A stretch of 64,000 nt of DNA from the NCBI GenBank assembly GCA_019925095.2, contig CM034390.1, positions 2,963,501 through 3,027,500 of the forward strand, given 5' to 3'. The notes under the pieces were generated by a model. The model saw nothing but the letters and a program-made list of their open reading frames with translations. It did not search any database and was not told the origin of the DNA. Within the stretch, counting starts at the first letter, position 1, and every line of letters starts with the position of its first letter. This document shows, piece after piece, positions 10,630-21,083 of this stretch. A program made the translations under genes and the position numbers. The DNA comes from Dendrolimus kikuchii (lineage: Eukaryota > Arthropoda > Insecta > Lepidoptera > Lasiocampidae).

Positions 10630-11522
10630 AAGTTCCCAGCTAACACGTGGAAATAAAACTGTAACAATAAGCATACCCGCATACTGCAGCATTCGAGCCC
10701 ATATAATTGCAAAGAGACGCCGGTGTATTCAACTGTGTAAGCCACTAAAAGTCATCAAATACAATGGTGTCGAACTATGAATGAAAACATATTACATCAC
10801 CACGCAAAAACCCTATACAAAGTATCTATAATCTGGTGAGTGGTTCAATTCTCGGCCGGTTGACCTTCGTGACGGCGAAACGTCATATGACGTCGCGTAA
10901 GCATATTTCAGCGTCGCGTCTGCGCGTGAGCAACGTAAAAACATCCTCTGCGCTTATCTTCGACAATAGTCTATTTGTCGTCTTGCACTGTGTACATAGG
11001 TGTGTGTGCCCCTTAGTTTATTATGTGTTACGATAATATACTTATCAGTTAAGAACACAAAAATAACTTCTAGGCGTCAAGGCCTTATTAGTGCAAAAAA
11101 CTGGCGTATAAAACTGGTTAATGGCGGCTTATACACACATGAACAATATCTTTTTTATTAAATATTTTTTTTGTAAAATGTAATAAAAAACTAAAAAGTA
11201 CAATATAAAACTATCATAATGTTTTTGCTCTTTTATTATCCGCGTTAAATTTCCAAAAAAAATATCTGTAAGAAATTGTTCATATGTGTTCATTATTAGC
11301 AAGTCATACTTACGGTGCAAATAATGTAGTTAATTAATTAAATATAAAGATTCTCATTGTCTTAGCTGGGTTATAATTGCAATTGGCAAAAAATGCAGCC
11401 GCCTTTTAATTTGTAACATACACGTGTAAAAGCTCGTATAATTGTTCATCCGGGTGGCTGGATACACCGAAAAGCGTACGTCAAACGTGTGAAGCGAATA
11501 GGAGTAATGAAGGAGAGAATAC
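10630..11522. other. Possible intron with a CpG-rich patch
   Basis: It lies between the two putative minus-strand exons. At 10855-10960 CpG is frequent and a palindrome CGTCATATGACG occurs; this could be promoter DNA for a transcript starting near the 6.7-kb exon, but that is inference. The remainder is AT-rich. Confidence 0.3.
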
Positions 11523-11772
11523 CTGTTAACAGGGTCCGGCCCTAGGCCACTATCGTTGCTGTTCTCGCAAAGTTCGGGCGGTCGCAGCGCGTGTGTGTGG
11601 GCGTAGTGCGCAAGTTTGCCAAACTTGCCTAGGTGGGCCATTTTGCCGGCGTGCACCATTTTGCCCGCTATGGCCGTTTTGCCCGGGTGCACACGCTTAT
11701 GCGGCGCCCGCATCACTTTCCTGTGTACGCGGGAACTCATTGTGGGTGTCGTTGACATAGTCATTTTCATGC
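11523..11772 (-). CDS. Putative coding exon, basic protein segment, unknown
   Basis: On the minus strand a pyrimidine-rich acceptor (TTCTCTTTTTGTCCGTAG|GC) precedes a 250-bp open segment that ends at an excellent donor (GTTAACAG|GTATTC). The frame reads MKMTMSTTPTMSSRVHRKVM and continues with short basic repeats (PGKTAIAGKMVHAGKMAHLGK), then ends PPELCENSNDSGLGPDPVN. An ATG lies two bases into the exon, so it can be a first coding exon after a non-coding one. The exon stops after codon base 2, the same phase as the exon at 6466-6704. No family was recognised. The repeated GKM-H pattern suggests a low-complexity basic region and not a folded domain. Confidence 0.5.
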
Positions 11773-12021
11773 CTACGGACAAAAAGAGAATTATTTATTG
11801 ATGTTATCTGAGTATTATTTATATCTATCAACTTAATTATTCTTTTGCAAAACAAACTTACATTTGTAATGACCTGTTTCTTTGCGATATAACTTATTTA
11901 AAATATGGAATATCCACGTACAATCATATTTTTTTATAGATATTGAATAAACAACAGTCAATCACATACAATAAACAACCTCTAATGCATTTTTTACCTA
12001 AGTCTGATTGCCAAGTAAACC

Positions 12022-12285
12022 GGGGGGCAGTGGAAGAGGCCTCGGGAGGCCCACGCCTGCCAGGGCTGCGGAGAGGCTAGGTCATTAACCCGTAGCCTTG
12101 GCATAAGGCGAAGGACGGAACACACAGAGGTTTTAGTGGGTATCCCTAACTGGGGAGTGGCAATAGCATGGCACCAGTTCTGTCTGGGCATGCTAGTGCC
12201 ACCCCCGATCTGGTGAATGCCCCTCAAGGTTCTGCTCTTGTCGCGGCTTAGTTCTCAATCGGATTTTCTCTGGTAAAAAAAAAAT
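12022..12285 (+). mobile_element. R1-clade LINE, 3'-UTR-only insertion with TSD
   Basis: The sequence matches the 3' UTR of the R1-type element at 21084-21546: GGAGAGGCTAGGTCAT, AAGGCGAAGGACGGAACAC, GGTTTTAGTGGGTATCCC, then a ten-base A tail. Twelve-base duplications ATTGCCAAGTAA lie at 12007-12018 and 12286-12297. It is a severely 5'-truncated target-primed insertion. Confidence 0.85.
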
Positions 12286-12310
12286 ATTGCCAAGTAAGCC
12301 CGCCTAGTTC

Positions 12311-12634
12311 TTTTTTTTTATTTATTTTTTTATTGCACGAGTTCAGCAGACAGGCAGACGGCCCACTTGATGAAAAGCGGTTACCATCGCCTATGGACAT
12401 TTGCAACACCAAAAGTGTTACAATTGCGCTGCTGCTCTCTTAAGGGAGACTGGAACCTGGTCACTAATGCCGGAACACAACTCAAGGTTGTTATGGCGGC
12501 ATACTTTAGAACAGGGGTGGTAGCCATCCAGTCGGGCAAATGCCCTACCACCTAGCTGTGGGTTGTTTTGTCGCCTCTTACGACAGGCCGCCCGGCCGCA
12601 GGAAATTGTATTCTTTCTCCGTTCCTGCACGGAT
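12311..12634 (-). repeat. P310 poly(A) retroelement, full length
   Basis: Both canonical ends are present. A short AGTTC word flanks it at 12306-12310 and 12640-12644, a possible 5-bp duplication. It sits 13 bp beyond the R1 3'-UTR insertion. Confidence 0.75.
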
Positions 12635-12931
12635 AAAAAAGTTCACTTTACGCAACGACCTAGAGCAGCGGTCTCGGATTAGATTTTACAGCAGGCTACC
12701 TACATTTGTAAAGCGCATTTTCCGTTACTTACTGGCATGGAAGAACAATAGTATTCATTTTCCATGCTTCCTGGTCTCAATATCTGGACTCAGCCACAAA
12801 AGTTTCCGACGTATATTACCTATAACACCGGATTATTTTGCTGAAGTGATAATGGGAATGTGTCAATTTTTCTGTAGATTCATGATTTATCATTATATTT
12901 ATATTGTTCTCATTATTACATTATATATAAA

Positions 12932-13160
12932 TGGTTGGATGCAGAAGTCGTGGAAGGCCACGACACACGTTCCATGATCAAATTGATCGTGTACTAGCAG
13001 AAGGTGATGTCAGGAGCCTTAAGATCAGACGAGCGTGCATGACAAGAGCTATGAATGTCAAAGAAGCAAGCGAGGTGTGTAAGAATAAGCCTGAATGGCG
13101 CTCTATTGTTCTTGCTTACCCCACAAGGGAACTAGCGTGAAGTTATGTATGTATGTATGT
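12932..13160 (+). mobile_element. RTE-t fragment with 12-bp TSD
   Basis: Encodes the last ~65 residues of the RTE protein: GCRSRGRPRHTFHDQIDRVL, then SEVCKNKPEWRS and the terminal ARELA-like end, followed by GTGAAGTTATGTATG repeats. The duplication ATTATATATAAA lies at 12920-12931 and 13161-13172. Confidence 0.85.
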
Positions 13161-13172
13161 ATTATATATAAA

Positions 13173-13440
13173 ATCATAAAATATTTTAGTGTACACAACC
13201 CTGCCTTTAGTTTCTTATCTTCTCGCTAGACTCATAGGTTTGCTGGAAGAAAACTCTTTTAGGGTTAAGCTCGCCTTTGTACACTTCACCACTATTTAAT
13301 AATTTTGTAACTTTTTTGTGTACAATATATACATATAATAAAACTGTAGAGGTCGAATTTCTGTACAATGAAAAAAAATTTGCTAAAAACCGAGTTAGGA
13401 GGATGTAAGAAGTCAAATAAGTAAGCGGTCTAGCCAAGTA
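13173..13440. other. AT-rich DNA, no feature seen
   Basis: No coding or repeat signature was found. Confidence 0.4.
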
Positions 13441-13601
13441 CTCTGACTAGACCGATTTAAATGATATTTGGTATGGTGGTAGCTGATATCCCTGGTCAAC
13501 ATATAGGATACTTTTGATCCCGAAAAATTAAAGAGTTACCGTGTTCCCGTGGGATAGTTAAAAAAACTTTCCACGCTGACGAAGTCGCGGGCAGCAGCTA
13601 G
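13441..13601 (+). mobile_element. Helitron remnant (Lep1-like)
   Basis: Ends TTCCACGCTGACGAAGTCGC, then GGGCAGCAGCTAG followed by T. The upstream part (AGACCGATTTAAATGATATT) resembles the conserved core. The 5' TC end is uncertain. Confidence 0.6.
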
Positions 13602-13602
13602 T

Positions 13603-14014
13603 AAAGAATAAAGAAAGAACACACAATTGTTTTTTTGAAAAATTCACCTTCATCTCCTTTTAAACATAATTCTAATCACCATACTCGGTAATGGACTTCT
13701 AATCGATAGCTAAATACTCATGTGCTCGCCTAAATGTTTCAACCATCAAACAGTCACGACATAATCACTATGCCGACGTACCGTGTCCGACAATACATTG
13801 AATTTATTATTATTGGTTATAGAAACATCAGCCAACAGTTTATGTCTCGTACATGTCGTAAAGCGTCATTCGGAGGGAGGGTTGACAGACTACTAAGTTA
13901 AGTTTCAGAAGAGAAAAGCCATGTCTAATCTATTAAAAGTTATTCGAGGTTAAGTTGAAGCGATTTCCTTTAGTAAATTGCAAATAACTTTTGAAGGAGT
14001 CAATTTAGCCAAAC
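13603..14014. other. AT-rich DNA, no feature seen
   Basis: No repeat end, no coding frame and no RNA-like structure stood out. Confidence 0.4.
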
Positions 14015-14026
14015 ATGTTAAGACAC

Positions 14027-14276
14027 AGAGACTAAACAGATATACAATGCAAAAGTGGATGGATGCAGAAGTCGTGGAAGGCCACGACACAACTTCCATG
14101 ATCAAATTGATCGTGTACTAGCAGAAGGTGATGTCAGGAGCCTTAAGAACAGACGAGCGTGCATGACAAGAGCTATGAATGTCAAAGAAGCAAGTGAGGT
14201 GTGTAAGAATAAGCCTGAATGGCGCTCTGTTGTTCGTGCCTACCCCGCAAGGGAATTGGCGTGAAGTTATGTATGT
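14027..14276 (+). mobile_element. RTE-t fragment with 12-bp TSD
   Basis: Begins in GACTAAACAGATATACAATG and encodes the same C-terminal region as the other copies. The duplication ATGTTAAGACAC lies at 14015-14026 and 14277-14288; the second copy overlaps the end of the TATG tail. Confidence 0.85.
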
Positions 14277-14558
14277 ATGTTAAGACACTTTTTTTATAGA
14301 GCATTGGATATCCCATAAGAATATTTATCGATTTTTTTCTGGATACTGACTTTGACATAAATTCCAAAAATAAAAAATCAAATTGTAATACTATATATAC
14401 CATTGTTTAAGGCATGATCGTATGGAAATGGTTCATCTGAGGGAAAATTTTAGTTAGACTTTTTTGTAGAACATTCCATTTCCTTCAAAAAATGTCTCTT
14501 TACTTTTGTTTTCATCAAAATCGGCCTCAGGCCTCCTTTGAGTGGATTTAGCTATTTA

Positions 14559-15046
14559 CGGCCTTACTTATAATAATCTCGTTAAGAAACGATTAGCCAT
14601 CTCTTAACCCTTAAGACAATTATCGATATACCAAAAAGCCGCAAGACTAACACTATCACGATCTCGTAATATACCAAGAAAATATACCCATTTCATACAA
14701 ATCATACAACTCCTATATAAACAGAGTGAGACAACAACACAATTAACGATCACGTGCACAAACGCGATCTGCACTCTCATCGCGGACACATATGTGCTAA
14801 TAGTGAGCTAAAGGGTTAAGTAAGAGAATTAGAATCAGACCCTAATCAATGAATATCTTTTTTTTTCACATATAAACGTGTATTACCTGTTGTTTACCTA
14901 AGAGGAGCACAGATAAACGAAATTTGAATGATTAACGTAGGTTGTACCCAAAATATTCGACTGAAGAGGACTTTATGGGTAAGATTTTCACTAATCAGTT
15001 TCTGAGCAGTTTCTTTAAATTTAAGTAAGGATTATAAGTGAGACCC
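14559..15046 (-). mobile_element. Harbinger-like MITE carrying a nested MITE
   Basis: A diverged relative lies at 27129-27399 in the opposite orientation. Ends are CGGCCTTACTTATAAT-like and, on the other side, GGGTCTCACTTATAAT; TTA/TAA flanks both ends. No transposase is encoded. It is split by a 208-bp insertion at 14608-14815. Confidence 0.65.
14608..14815. mobile_element. piggyBac-like MITE, TTAA target
   Basis: Ends CCCTTAAGAC and, on the other strand, CCCTTTAGCT, flanked on both sides by TTAA (14604-14607 and 14816-14819). The empty site is visible in the related MITE copy, where one TTAA (27355-27358) joins the same flanks CATCTC and GTAAGAGAA. TTAA duplication and CCC ends are hallmarks of piggyBac-type elements. 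No coding capacity. Confidence 0.8.
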
Positions 15047-15128
15047 TTAGTATTATAGTTAAGTATTGGCCCTGAAGGCACACTTGGAAATTTCACCCTG
15101 TATATGATATATGTAGATTTTTTATTTC

Positions 15129-15448
15129 AACAACAGAGCGCCATTCAGGTTTATTCTTACACACCTCACTTGCTTCTTTGACATTCATAGCTCTTGTCAT
15201 GCACGCTCGTCTGTTCTTAAGGCTCCTGACATCACCTTCTGCTAGTACACGATCGATTTGATCATGGAAGGTGTGTCGTGGCCTTCCACGACTTCTGCAT
15301 CCATCCACTTTTGCTTTGTATATCTGCTTAGTCATTCTTTCATCATGCATTCTTTCCACATGCGCGAACCACCGGAGCATTCCTTTCCTTACATTCACCC
15401 CGACACTCTCTTTCAGACCAACTCTCTTTCTTACTTCGGTATTACGGT
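15129..15448 (-). mobile_element. RTE-t fragment, 3'-truncated, with 12-bp TSD
   Basis: Encodes RKGMLRWFAHVERMHDERMT and the following GCRSRGRPRHTF region, but on the sense strand stops inside CGCTCTGTTGTTG. The last ~30 codons and the TATG tail are missing. It is flanked by ATTTTTTATTTC at 15117-15128 and 15449-15460, so the 3' loss occurred at or before insertion. Confidence 0.85.
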
Positions 15449-15639
15449 ATTTTTTATTTCTAGAGTTTATAATAGTTTTTGAGCTAGCAAAGTCTAGGTA
15501 GCAATTCTATTATTGTAACATTAAAATTCATCCGTCGCATGTTTTATTGAAGTAATAAATGTATTGTTAAAAACTCTATGGTGGTATTTGCAGTGAACAC
15601 TAAAATGCTATCTTTGGATTGGTGCTCCATTTTAATATT

Positions 15640-15893
15640 AAAAAAGGATATAATAATTATTATAAAACAGCCCATAAACGTCCCACTGTTGAAAAAAAGA
15701 AAGAAAGAAAATCTTTATTTGAAGAAATTGCAACGCAATTACATTCCTTATACATTTCTATACACAAAGCATATTTTGAGAATTTGTACGCCGCATTTTC
15801 AAGCAAACAAGGTTTGCACTCAGCATATTGCTGTGTCGGAACAATATCCGACACATCGCTGATTTTCAGTGCAAACCTTCCTTTAGGTGTAAG
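15640..15893 (-). repeat. Retroelement 3' end with TTTC tail
   Basis: On the minus strand it ends CAAATAAAGATTTTCTTTCT, an AATAAA word followed by a TTTC microsatellite. The body includes a short hairpin TGTCGGAACAATATCCGACA. Related material occurs at 25640-25700 (tail), 26284-26370 (body) and 28000-28110. It is cut on the right by the RTE-t insertion at 15905. Confidence 0.5.
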
Positions 15894-15904
15894 ACCAAAA
15901 TGAC

Positions 15905-16741
15905 TTGCTTTATGCGGATGATGCCGTGCTTTTAGCCGAATTGCCATCAGAACTGCAAACACTAGTCACAATGATGAAAGATGACTGTCAGGCGAGAGGC
16001 TTACATTTGAATGCGAAGAAAACAAAGGTTATGGTGTTTGAAAGAGAAGAAACCAGAACGAATGCAAGGATAATGGTCGATGATGTTATGCTAGAGCAAG
16101 TGAATGAGTTTGTATATCTTGGATGTGCTTTTAGCAGGGATGGAAGGTACACCGCTGATATAGAAAGAAGAGTGAATTTGGGGAATAGTGTGAATGGAGC
16201 GTTAGGTAAACTTCTAGGCGCTAAGAACCTCAGCCAGAAGGCCCAGCTCGCCGTACACAACGCGGTGCTGGTACCTACGCTCACGTATGGATGCGAGAGT
16301 TGGGTATGGAAGAGAGAGCATGAAAGTAGAGTAAACGCGGTCGAGATGCGAGCACTGCGCAAAATCTGCGGAGTGACGCTCGCGGACCGCGTTCGTAATA
16401 CCGAAGTAAGAAAGAGAGTTGGTCTGAAAGAGAGTGTCGGGGTGAAGGTAAGGAAAGGAATGCTCCGGTGGTTCGGGCATGTGGAAAGAATGCATGATGA
16501 AAGAATGACTAAACAGATATACAATGCAAAAGTGGATGGATGCAGAAGTCGTGGAAGGCCACGACACACCTTCCATGATCAAATTGATCGTGTACTAGCA
16601 GAAGGTGATGTCAGGAGCCTTAAGAACAGACGAGTGTGCATGACAAGAGTTATGAATGTCAAAGAGGCAAGTGAGGTGTGTAAGAATAAGCCTAAATGGC
16701 ACTCTGTTGTTCGTGCCTACCCCGCAAGGGAACTGGCGTGA
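15905..16741 (+). CDS. RTE-clade reverse transcriptase, C-terminal part
   Basis: The open frame encodes 278 residues starting at the catalytic box LYADDAVLLAE. It continues through LHLNAKKTKVMVF, VYLGCAFSRDGRYTADIERR, LVPTLTYGCESWVW, MRALRKICGVTLADRVRN and RKGMLRWFGHVERMHDERM to the C-terminal end. These blocks are diagnostic of RTE-clade LINE proteins (RT palm end, thumb and C-terminal domain). The N-terminal endonuclease and RT fingers are missing, so the copy cannot mobilise itself. It has no internal stops and is the best reference in the window for the other fragments. The first in-frame residue is not a natural start. Confidence 0.85.
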   Translation: MLYADDAVLLAELPSELQTLVTMMKDDCQARGLHLNAKKTKVMVFEREETRTNARIMVDDVMLEQVNEFVYLGCAFSRDGRYTADIERRVNLGNSVNGALGKLLGAKNLSQKAQLAVHNAVLVPTLTYGCESWVWKREHESRVNAVEMRALRKICGVTLADRVRNTEVRKRVGLKESVGVKVRKGMLRWFGHVERMHDERMTKQIYNAKVDGCRSRGRPRHTFHDQIDRVLAEGDVRSLKNRRVCMTRVMNVKEASEVCKNKPKWHSVVRAYPARELA

Positions 16742-16765
16742 AGTTATGTATGTATGTATGTATGT
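15905..16765 (+). mobile_element. RTE-t, longest copy, with 11-bp TSD
   Basis: This 861-bp copy is 5'-truncated inside the reverse transcriptase. The duplication ACCAAAATGAC lies at 15894-15904 and 16766-16776. The tail is a TATG microsatellite. Confidence 0.9.
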
Positions 16766-16843
16766 ACCAAAATGACCCAGTTTTGTTAATTAAATAATAA
16801 ATAAGAATAATAATTAATAAAACTAATTCTACTTATATAATAT

Positions 16844-17106
16844 GTTGGGCTCGGGCCTTTCATATAATGACAGGCCACGGATAGAATACCCGCCACGCTT
16901 GTCCCAGGCGGTATTTTTGACACATCGGTTTATCGAGGTGCAGGTTTCATCACGATGTTTTCTTTCACTGTTAGCACGTGATAATCGTTACAATATGCAC
17001 ATTAGGTCAGAAAACTGCCAAATGGTGCATGCTTTCCGGTCTGAATTCGAATCCGCGCCCTGTGAGTTTGGAACGCGTGCGCTGACCATTAAGCTACCAC
17101 GGCTAT
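16844..17106 (-). repeat. tRNA-derived SINE, family T2
   Basis: Minus-strand head CGTGGTAGCTTAATGGTCAG resembles a tRNA A-box region, followed by a decayed B box (GCGGATTCGAATTC). It shares the words CACATTAGGTCAGAAAACTG and TCATCACGATGTTTTC (plus-strand reading) with the other copies. Confidence 0.65.
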
Positions 17107-17211
17107 AAAAAAAAAATGATAACGTATTTTAAATATATATTACCTTGCCCACTTTTTATTTTTTACATTAAATAACATTATTGAACGAATTGGTACGCTT
17201 AACATAAAATA

Positions 17212-17359
17212 CATACATAACTTCACGCCAGTTCCCTTGCGGGGTGGGCACGAACAACAGAGCGCCATTTAGGCTTATTCTTACACACCTCACTTGCTTC
17301 TTTGACATTCATAACTCTTGTCATGCACGCTCGTCTGTTCTTAAGGCTCCTGACATCAT
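17212..17359 (-). mobile_element. RTE-t fragment with 10-bp TSD
   Basis: Only about 45 codons plus the tail remain. ACATAAAATA flanks it at 17202-17211 and 17360-17369. Confidence 0.75.
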
Positions 17360-17594
17360 ACATAAAATATTAAAATATATTGTTAAAATTTGAATTCGAC
17401 ATGTTTTTTACTAAAAAGCATTTCATTTATTTTCATGTCGTAACATAATGTAATGTTATTCGATTAGGACCTAGGTGAATATTTCTCCATACAAATGTAG
17501 TATATCATCAACATGTTCTTTACGTGGGACACTCAGAAAGTTTTGCGAAAATAAAAAAAATGTTCAATAGGTAAATATTTTTTTTATTACACAT

Positions 17595-17836
17595 ACATAC
17601 GTACATAACTTCACGCCAGTTCCCTTGCGGGGTAGGCACGAACAACAGAGCGCCATTCAGGCTTATTCTTACACACCTCACTTGCTTCTTTGACATTCAT
17701 AGCTCTTGTTATGCACGCTCGTCTGTTCTTAAGGCTCCTGACATCACCTACTGCTAGTACACGATCAATTTGATCAGGGGAGGTGTGTCGTGGCCTTCCA
17801 CGACTTCTGCATCCATCCACTTTTGCATTGTATATC
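17595..17836 (-). mobile_element. RTE-t fragment joined to P310
   Basis: Encodes the C-terminal region (one change gives HTSPDQIDRVL). Its 5' end abuts a P310 fragment directly at 17836/17837 with no spacer, and a P310-like TTTTTTTATTACA word lies just left of its tail, so it may have landed in a P310 copy and deleted part of it. Confidence 0.7.
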
Positions 17837-17912
17837 ATTTGCAACAGCAAAGTTGCTACAAATGCGCTGCTGCTCTCTTAAGGGAAACTGGAACCCGGTC
17901 ACTAATGCCGGA
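17837..17912 (-). repeat. P310 internal fragment
   Basis: A 76-bp internal piece (plus-strand reading TTGCTACAAATGCGCTGCTG and CTGGAACCCGGTCACTAATG). It has neither the 5' end nor the A tail. Confidence 0.7.
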
Positions 17913-18589
17913 ATAACTGCTAGACCAACAGTAACGGCTATCAGATTTGTCATTAATGTCGGAAAATCCAGTAAAAATGAATCCGAAAAAGGCGCGAAAA
18001 GTATAGCTTTGATTTGAATTGTTTCTCTAACTTAGCTCCTAGACGCTTAAGTATAAGTAATAACTTATAATCAATATATAATTATTTTAATTCAATACGA
18101 GTATTTTTGGTTTATTTTATAAAAAAACTTTCCCCTTCCCTTGGGTCAATACATTTTGATACAGGGCCCGTCTAAGGCAAGCTACGCCACTGTATAGGAT
18201 AGTGGTAAAACCAGGCGCGATGGCTGGCAACCCTCGGCACGGAAGCTGTGTTAATTATGATTCTGTAGCTACACCGTATGAGTCAGTGGGCGAGCGTTTA
18301 GAGATCGCAATCTGTACTTTATAGCGCGAATGGCCATAACTTGGATGATCGTAAACTGAGTCGCGTCTAAGAATACATAAACACTGAATTGAATCATTCG
18401 TTCTTATTTGTTCACAATATATTGATAAATTTCATGTACAGTAGTGGTATTAAAATGTTCGCCAGTTTTCAAATTGATTCATTTAACGGTTCGCGAGCAC
18501 TTGTTACCCTTTTCAAACTAAGTCACAGAATAGACTGTTCCGCAGAAAATTATGTTTAACCAAGTTTATGTCGACAAAATAATAATCGG
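17913..18589. other. No gene recognised
   Basis: A GC-richer patch at about 18165-18260 (GGCGCGATGGCTGGCAACCC) is not assigned. The remainder is AT-rich. Confidence 0.3.
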
Positions 18590-18817
18590 CAGATAGACAC
18601 ACATATTGTATATCCCCAAATTAAGCAAGTTACGCTCGTGTTATGGGTGATATACAACGTACTACTCTGTGGCCGATTCCAGACACCCAGACCATAGTAA
18701 ATAACAGAGAAAACACGTTTCCGAAATTTACTATACTAGGAATCAAACCCGGAACCTCCGCGTTGCAGTGAGGTACGCCAACAAAGGCTTAGCCCGGTCA
18801 ACAACAGAGGCCGTCAA
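18590..18817 (-). repeat. tRNA-derived SINE, family T1
   Basis: Near-complete copy including the 3' tail words (plus-strand reading CCCCAAATTAAGCAAGTTAC). The B box is mutated to GGGTTTGATTCC and the A-box region reads TGTTGTTGACCGGG, so the promoter is decayed. Confidence 0.75.
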
Positions 18818-20072
18818 ATTATAAATAATTGCGTTGATTCCTCATTTCTCATCAGTAATTTACTCCTTAGGTGTCCCCGTTTGAGCTCACGTGATAAATC
18901 CCTATTTTCAGTACCACTTACAAAAACTAACTATACAAAAAACACGTTTTTATACCGCACTTGTCAGCAATACAATGCACTATTTACTATGTAGATACTT
19001 TCATAGGTAACATATATCAATTTAAAACGCAAATTAAAAAATGTTGTAATTTAGAATGATTCAATGACTTACGACTTTTTAGAATAATAACAAACTTTTT
19101 TTATATCTATTTTATTAGTAATTATTGTCGTGACTTTTTTCTGTTCAATATCGACCTCATTTAAATTTTTGTATAATTGTATTTTTGTTTTGTAATTAAC
19201 TGTTTGAACCTATTTTTATTATATATTTTTATTTTTTATGGAAACTTGATTGATATATGTATCAATTTTGTGTTTTATATTTAAGAATATTAATTATTGT
19301 ATGTTTTCCAAATAAATAAATAAATAAACTGTTCGACAATAACGTTTAAAATTATTATGTTCAAAGTTGTTTAATTTTCTGTTGTCTATGAAGCTTGTTT
19401 AGAGATGTAAAAACTTTTTATTGGTTTTAATATTTGTGAAAAGCGTAATGATTATATCCACTTTGTTTCTCATGATTAAAACTATGGTTAATCTTAATGT
19501 CTGTCATTGTCAACATTGCAATTTCCCATTTTTCACATTTCAATATTTTATAAACGTAACATTTATCAAAACGTTGGCAGTATTGTTTCTTGTACTCGTG
19601 CAAGCAATAGGTGACTTTAAGGTGACGAACCTTGTCATTCCGCGAGTGTACTTTAAACATATTATGAAGAATAATGTTATTGTAATTTGGTTGTTTGCGA
19701 GTAAACACGAAGCCTGATGAATATAGTTTATTGAGTTCAAAGATGTTATTAGCGCACGTCGGAGTGCGTTTGCTAATTGAACTGATACATGTATGAAATA
19801 GTGCATTAATTACATAGTGCTGACACATACGGGATTTCTGCACTTGTAAAACGAACGCTACTTATGATACAAATATGTTACGAACTAGCTAGCTGTGCTT
19901 GTCACTTTGTTCAGGAGGACCTCTTTAAGTTTGTAGAGTTCTTTGGAACCCTGAACTGGTTCAAAATAGAACACACGATAAATTTTAAGAATATTAATTT
20001 AGAATAATAGACCATCAACGAATTCCGAGCGCAACAACAAAAACTCAAAAGGTTTTGATACTTTATATTATA
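18818..20072. other. AT-rich DNA with an old LINE tail
   Basis: At about 19195-19325 an AT-rich segment ends in AAATAAATAAATAAATAAAC, likely the tail of a decayed LINE. The interval 19420-19850 is open on both strands for up to 138 codons but has no motif and poor codon character. Confidence 0.35.
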
Positions 20073-20419
20073 ATCATTATATTAATACGTGAAGCAAAAA
20101 CTTTGTATCCCTTTTTACGAAAATGCGCGGACGAAGGAGTATGAAATTTCGCACACTTATAGTTTATATAGAGAATACTAACTACATTAAATCAATAAAA
20201 AAAACATTACATACACTACCACGTATTTGACAGATACACGCATACATATTATATACTCTTTTGTTTATTGTCAAAGTCAAATGAACAGTGTAGCCTTGGC
20301 GAAATCTGTGATTATAGAAGTATAGTCTTTGACAACAGAACCTTGATAATGTTCAAACTTAATTTAAATTAATTATGGTCGAATTTCGATCACTGGGCGA
20401 CCATTAGTTATAATAATGG
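20073..20419. repeat. Dispersed repeat X, unoccupied copy
   Basis: About 350 bp matching 25723-26284: shared words include GAGTATGAAATTTCGCACAC, CAGTGTAGCCTTGGCGAAAT and CACTGGGCGACCA. At 20184-20195 it has the single sequence CATTAAATCAAT where the other copy carries a 195-bp MITE. The class is unknown; the GGTCGAATTTCG end is not a tRNA or LINE signature I recognise. Confidence 0.7.
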
Positions 20420-20863
20420 GGAGTTTCTTTTACGTCACGTATTTATTACATAATTAGTAAGGTTAAAACTGTGTAGTCCGTATACCTTTCAATATAGTAA
20501 ACAGACATAAGGCACACACTGCACATGCGCTTCCTCACAACACCAGCATGTAACAGATACACTCTACATTAACATAAGTTTAGTATTAAAATTAGAATAA
20601 ATTATTCGTAAGGTACACCACAACACAAATATCATTAAATAAATGTCACGCACAAAAACAAAAATAACCAAAAAGCGTGTATACATTATAAAAATTCTTC
20701 GAAATTAAGCTGTGCAAAAGGGTACGGAACCCGAGTCCGTAGACTTGTTAATAACAAAAAAAATATAGTAAACAGACACAATCTTGAGATGAGATGCATC
20801 TCACGAAGATGTTCAGGATATAGGCATGGAAGAAGTATACTAAGGAATTAGAATCGCAGTGGA
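20420..20863. other. AT-rich DNA, no feature seen
   Basis: No coding or repeat match was identified before the RTE-t fragment. Confidence 0.4.
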
Positions 20864-21049
20864 ACTTCACGCCAGTTCCCTTGCGGGGTAGGCACGAACA
20901 ACAGAGTGCCATTTAGGCTTATTCTTACACACCTCACTTGCCTCTTTGACATTCATAACTCTTGTCATGCAAGTTCGTCTGTTCTTAAGGCTCCTGGCAT
21001 CACTTTCTGCTAGTACACGATCAATTTGATCATGGAAGGTGTGCCGTGG
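20864..21049 (-). mobile_element. RTE-t fragment without tail
   Basis: Covers the region encoding HTFHDQIDRVLAESDARSLK to the stop codon, but the TATG microsatellite is absent: the homology stops right at the plus-strand word GGAACTTCACGCC. No target duplication was found. Confidence 0.75.
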
Positions 21050-21083
21050 TTTGATAAGTGGAAAATGTGATACCCTCGAAATT

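Noticed and set aside
15988..16582. Minus-strand frames up to 193 codons opposite the RTE-t copy
   Set aside because: They are antisense shadows of the RTE coding sequence and recur, with the same decay, opposite other RTE-t copies (26414, 34611, 47451).
19421..19843. Overlapping frames of 98 and 138 codons on opposite strands
   Set aside because: Both are AT-rich and low in motif content, without splice signals or family resemblance; open by chance is the simpler reading.
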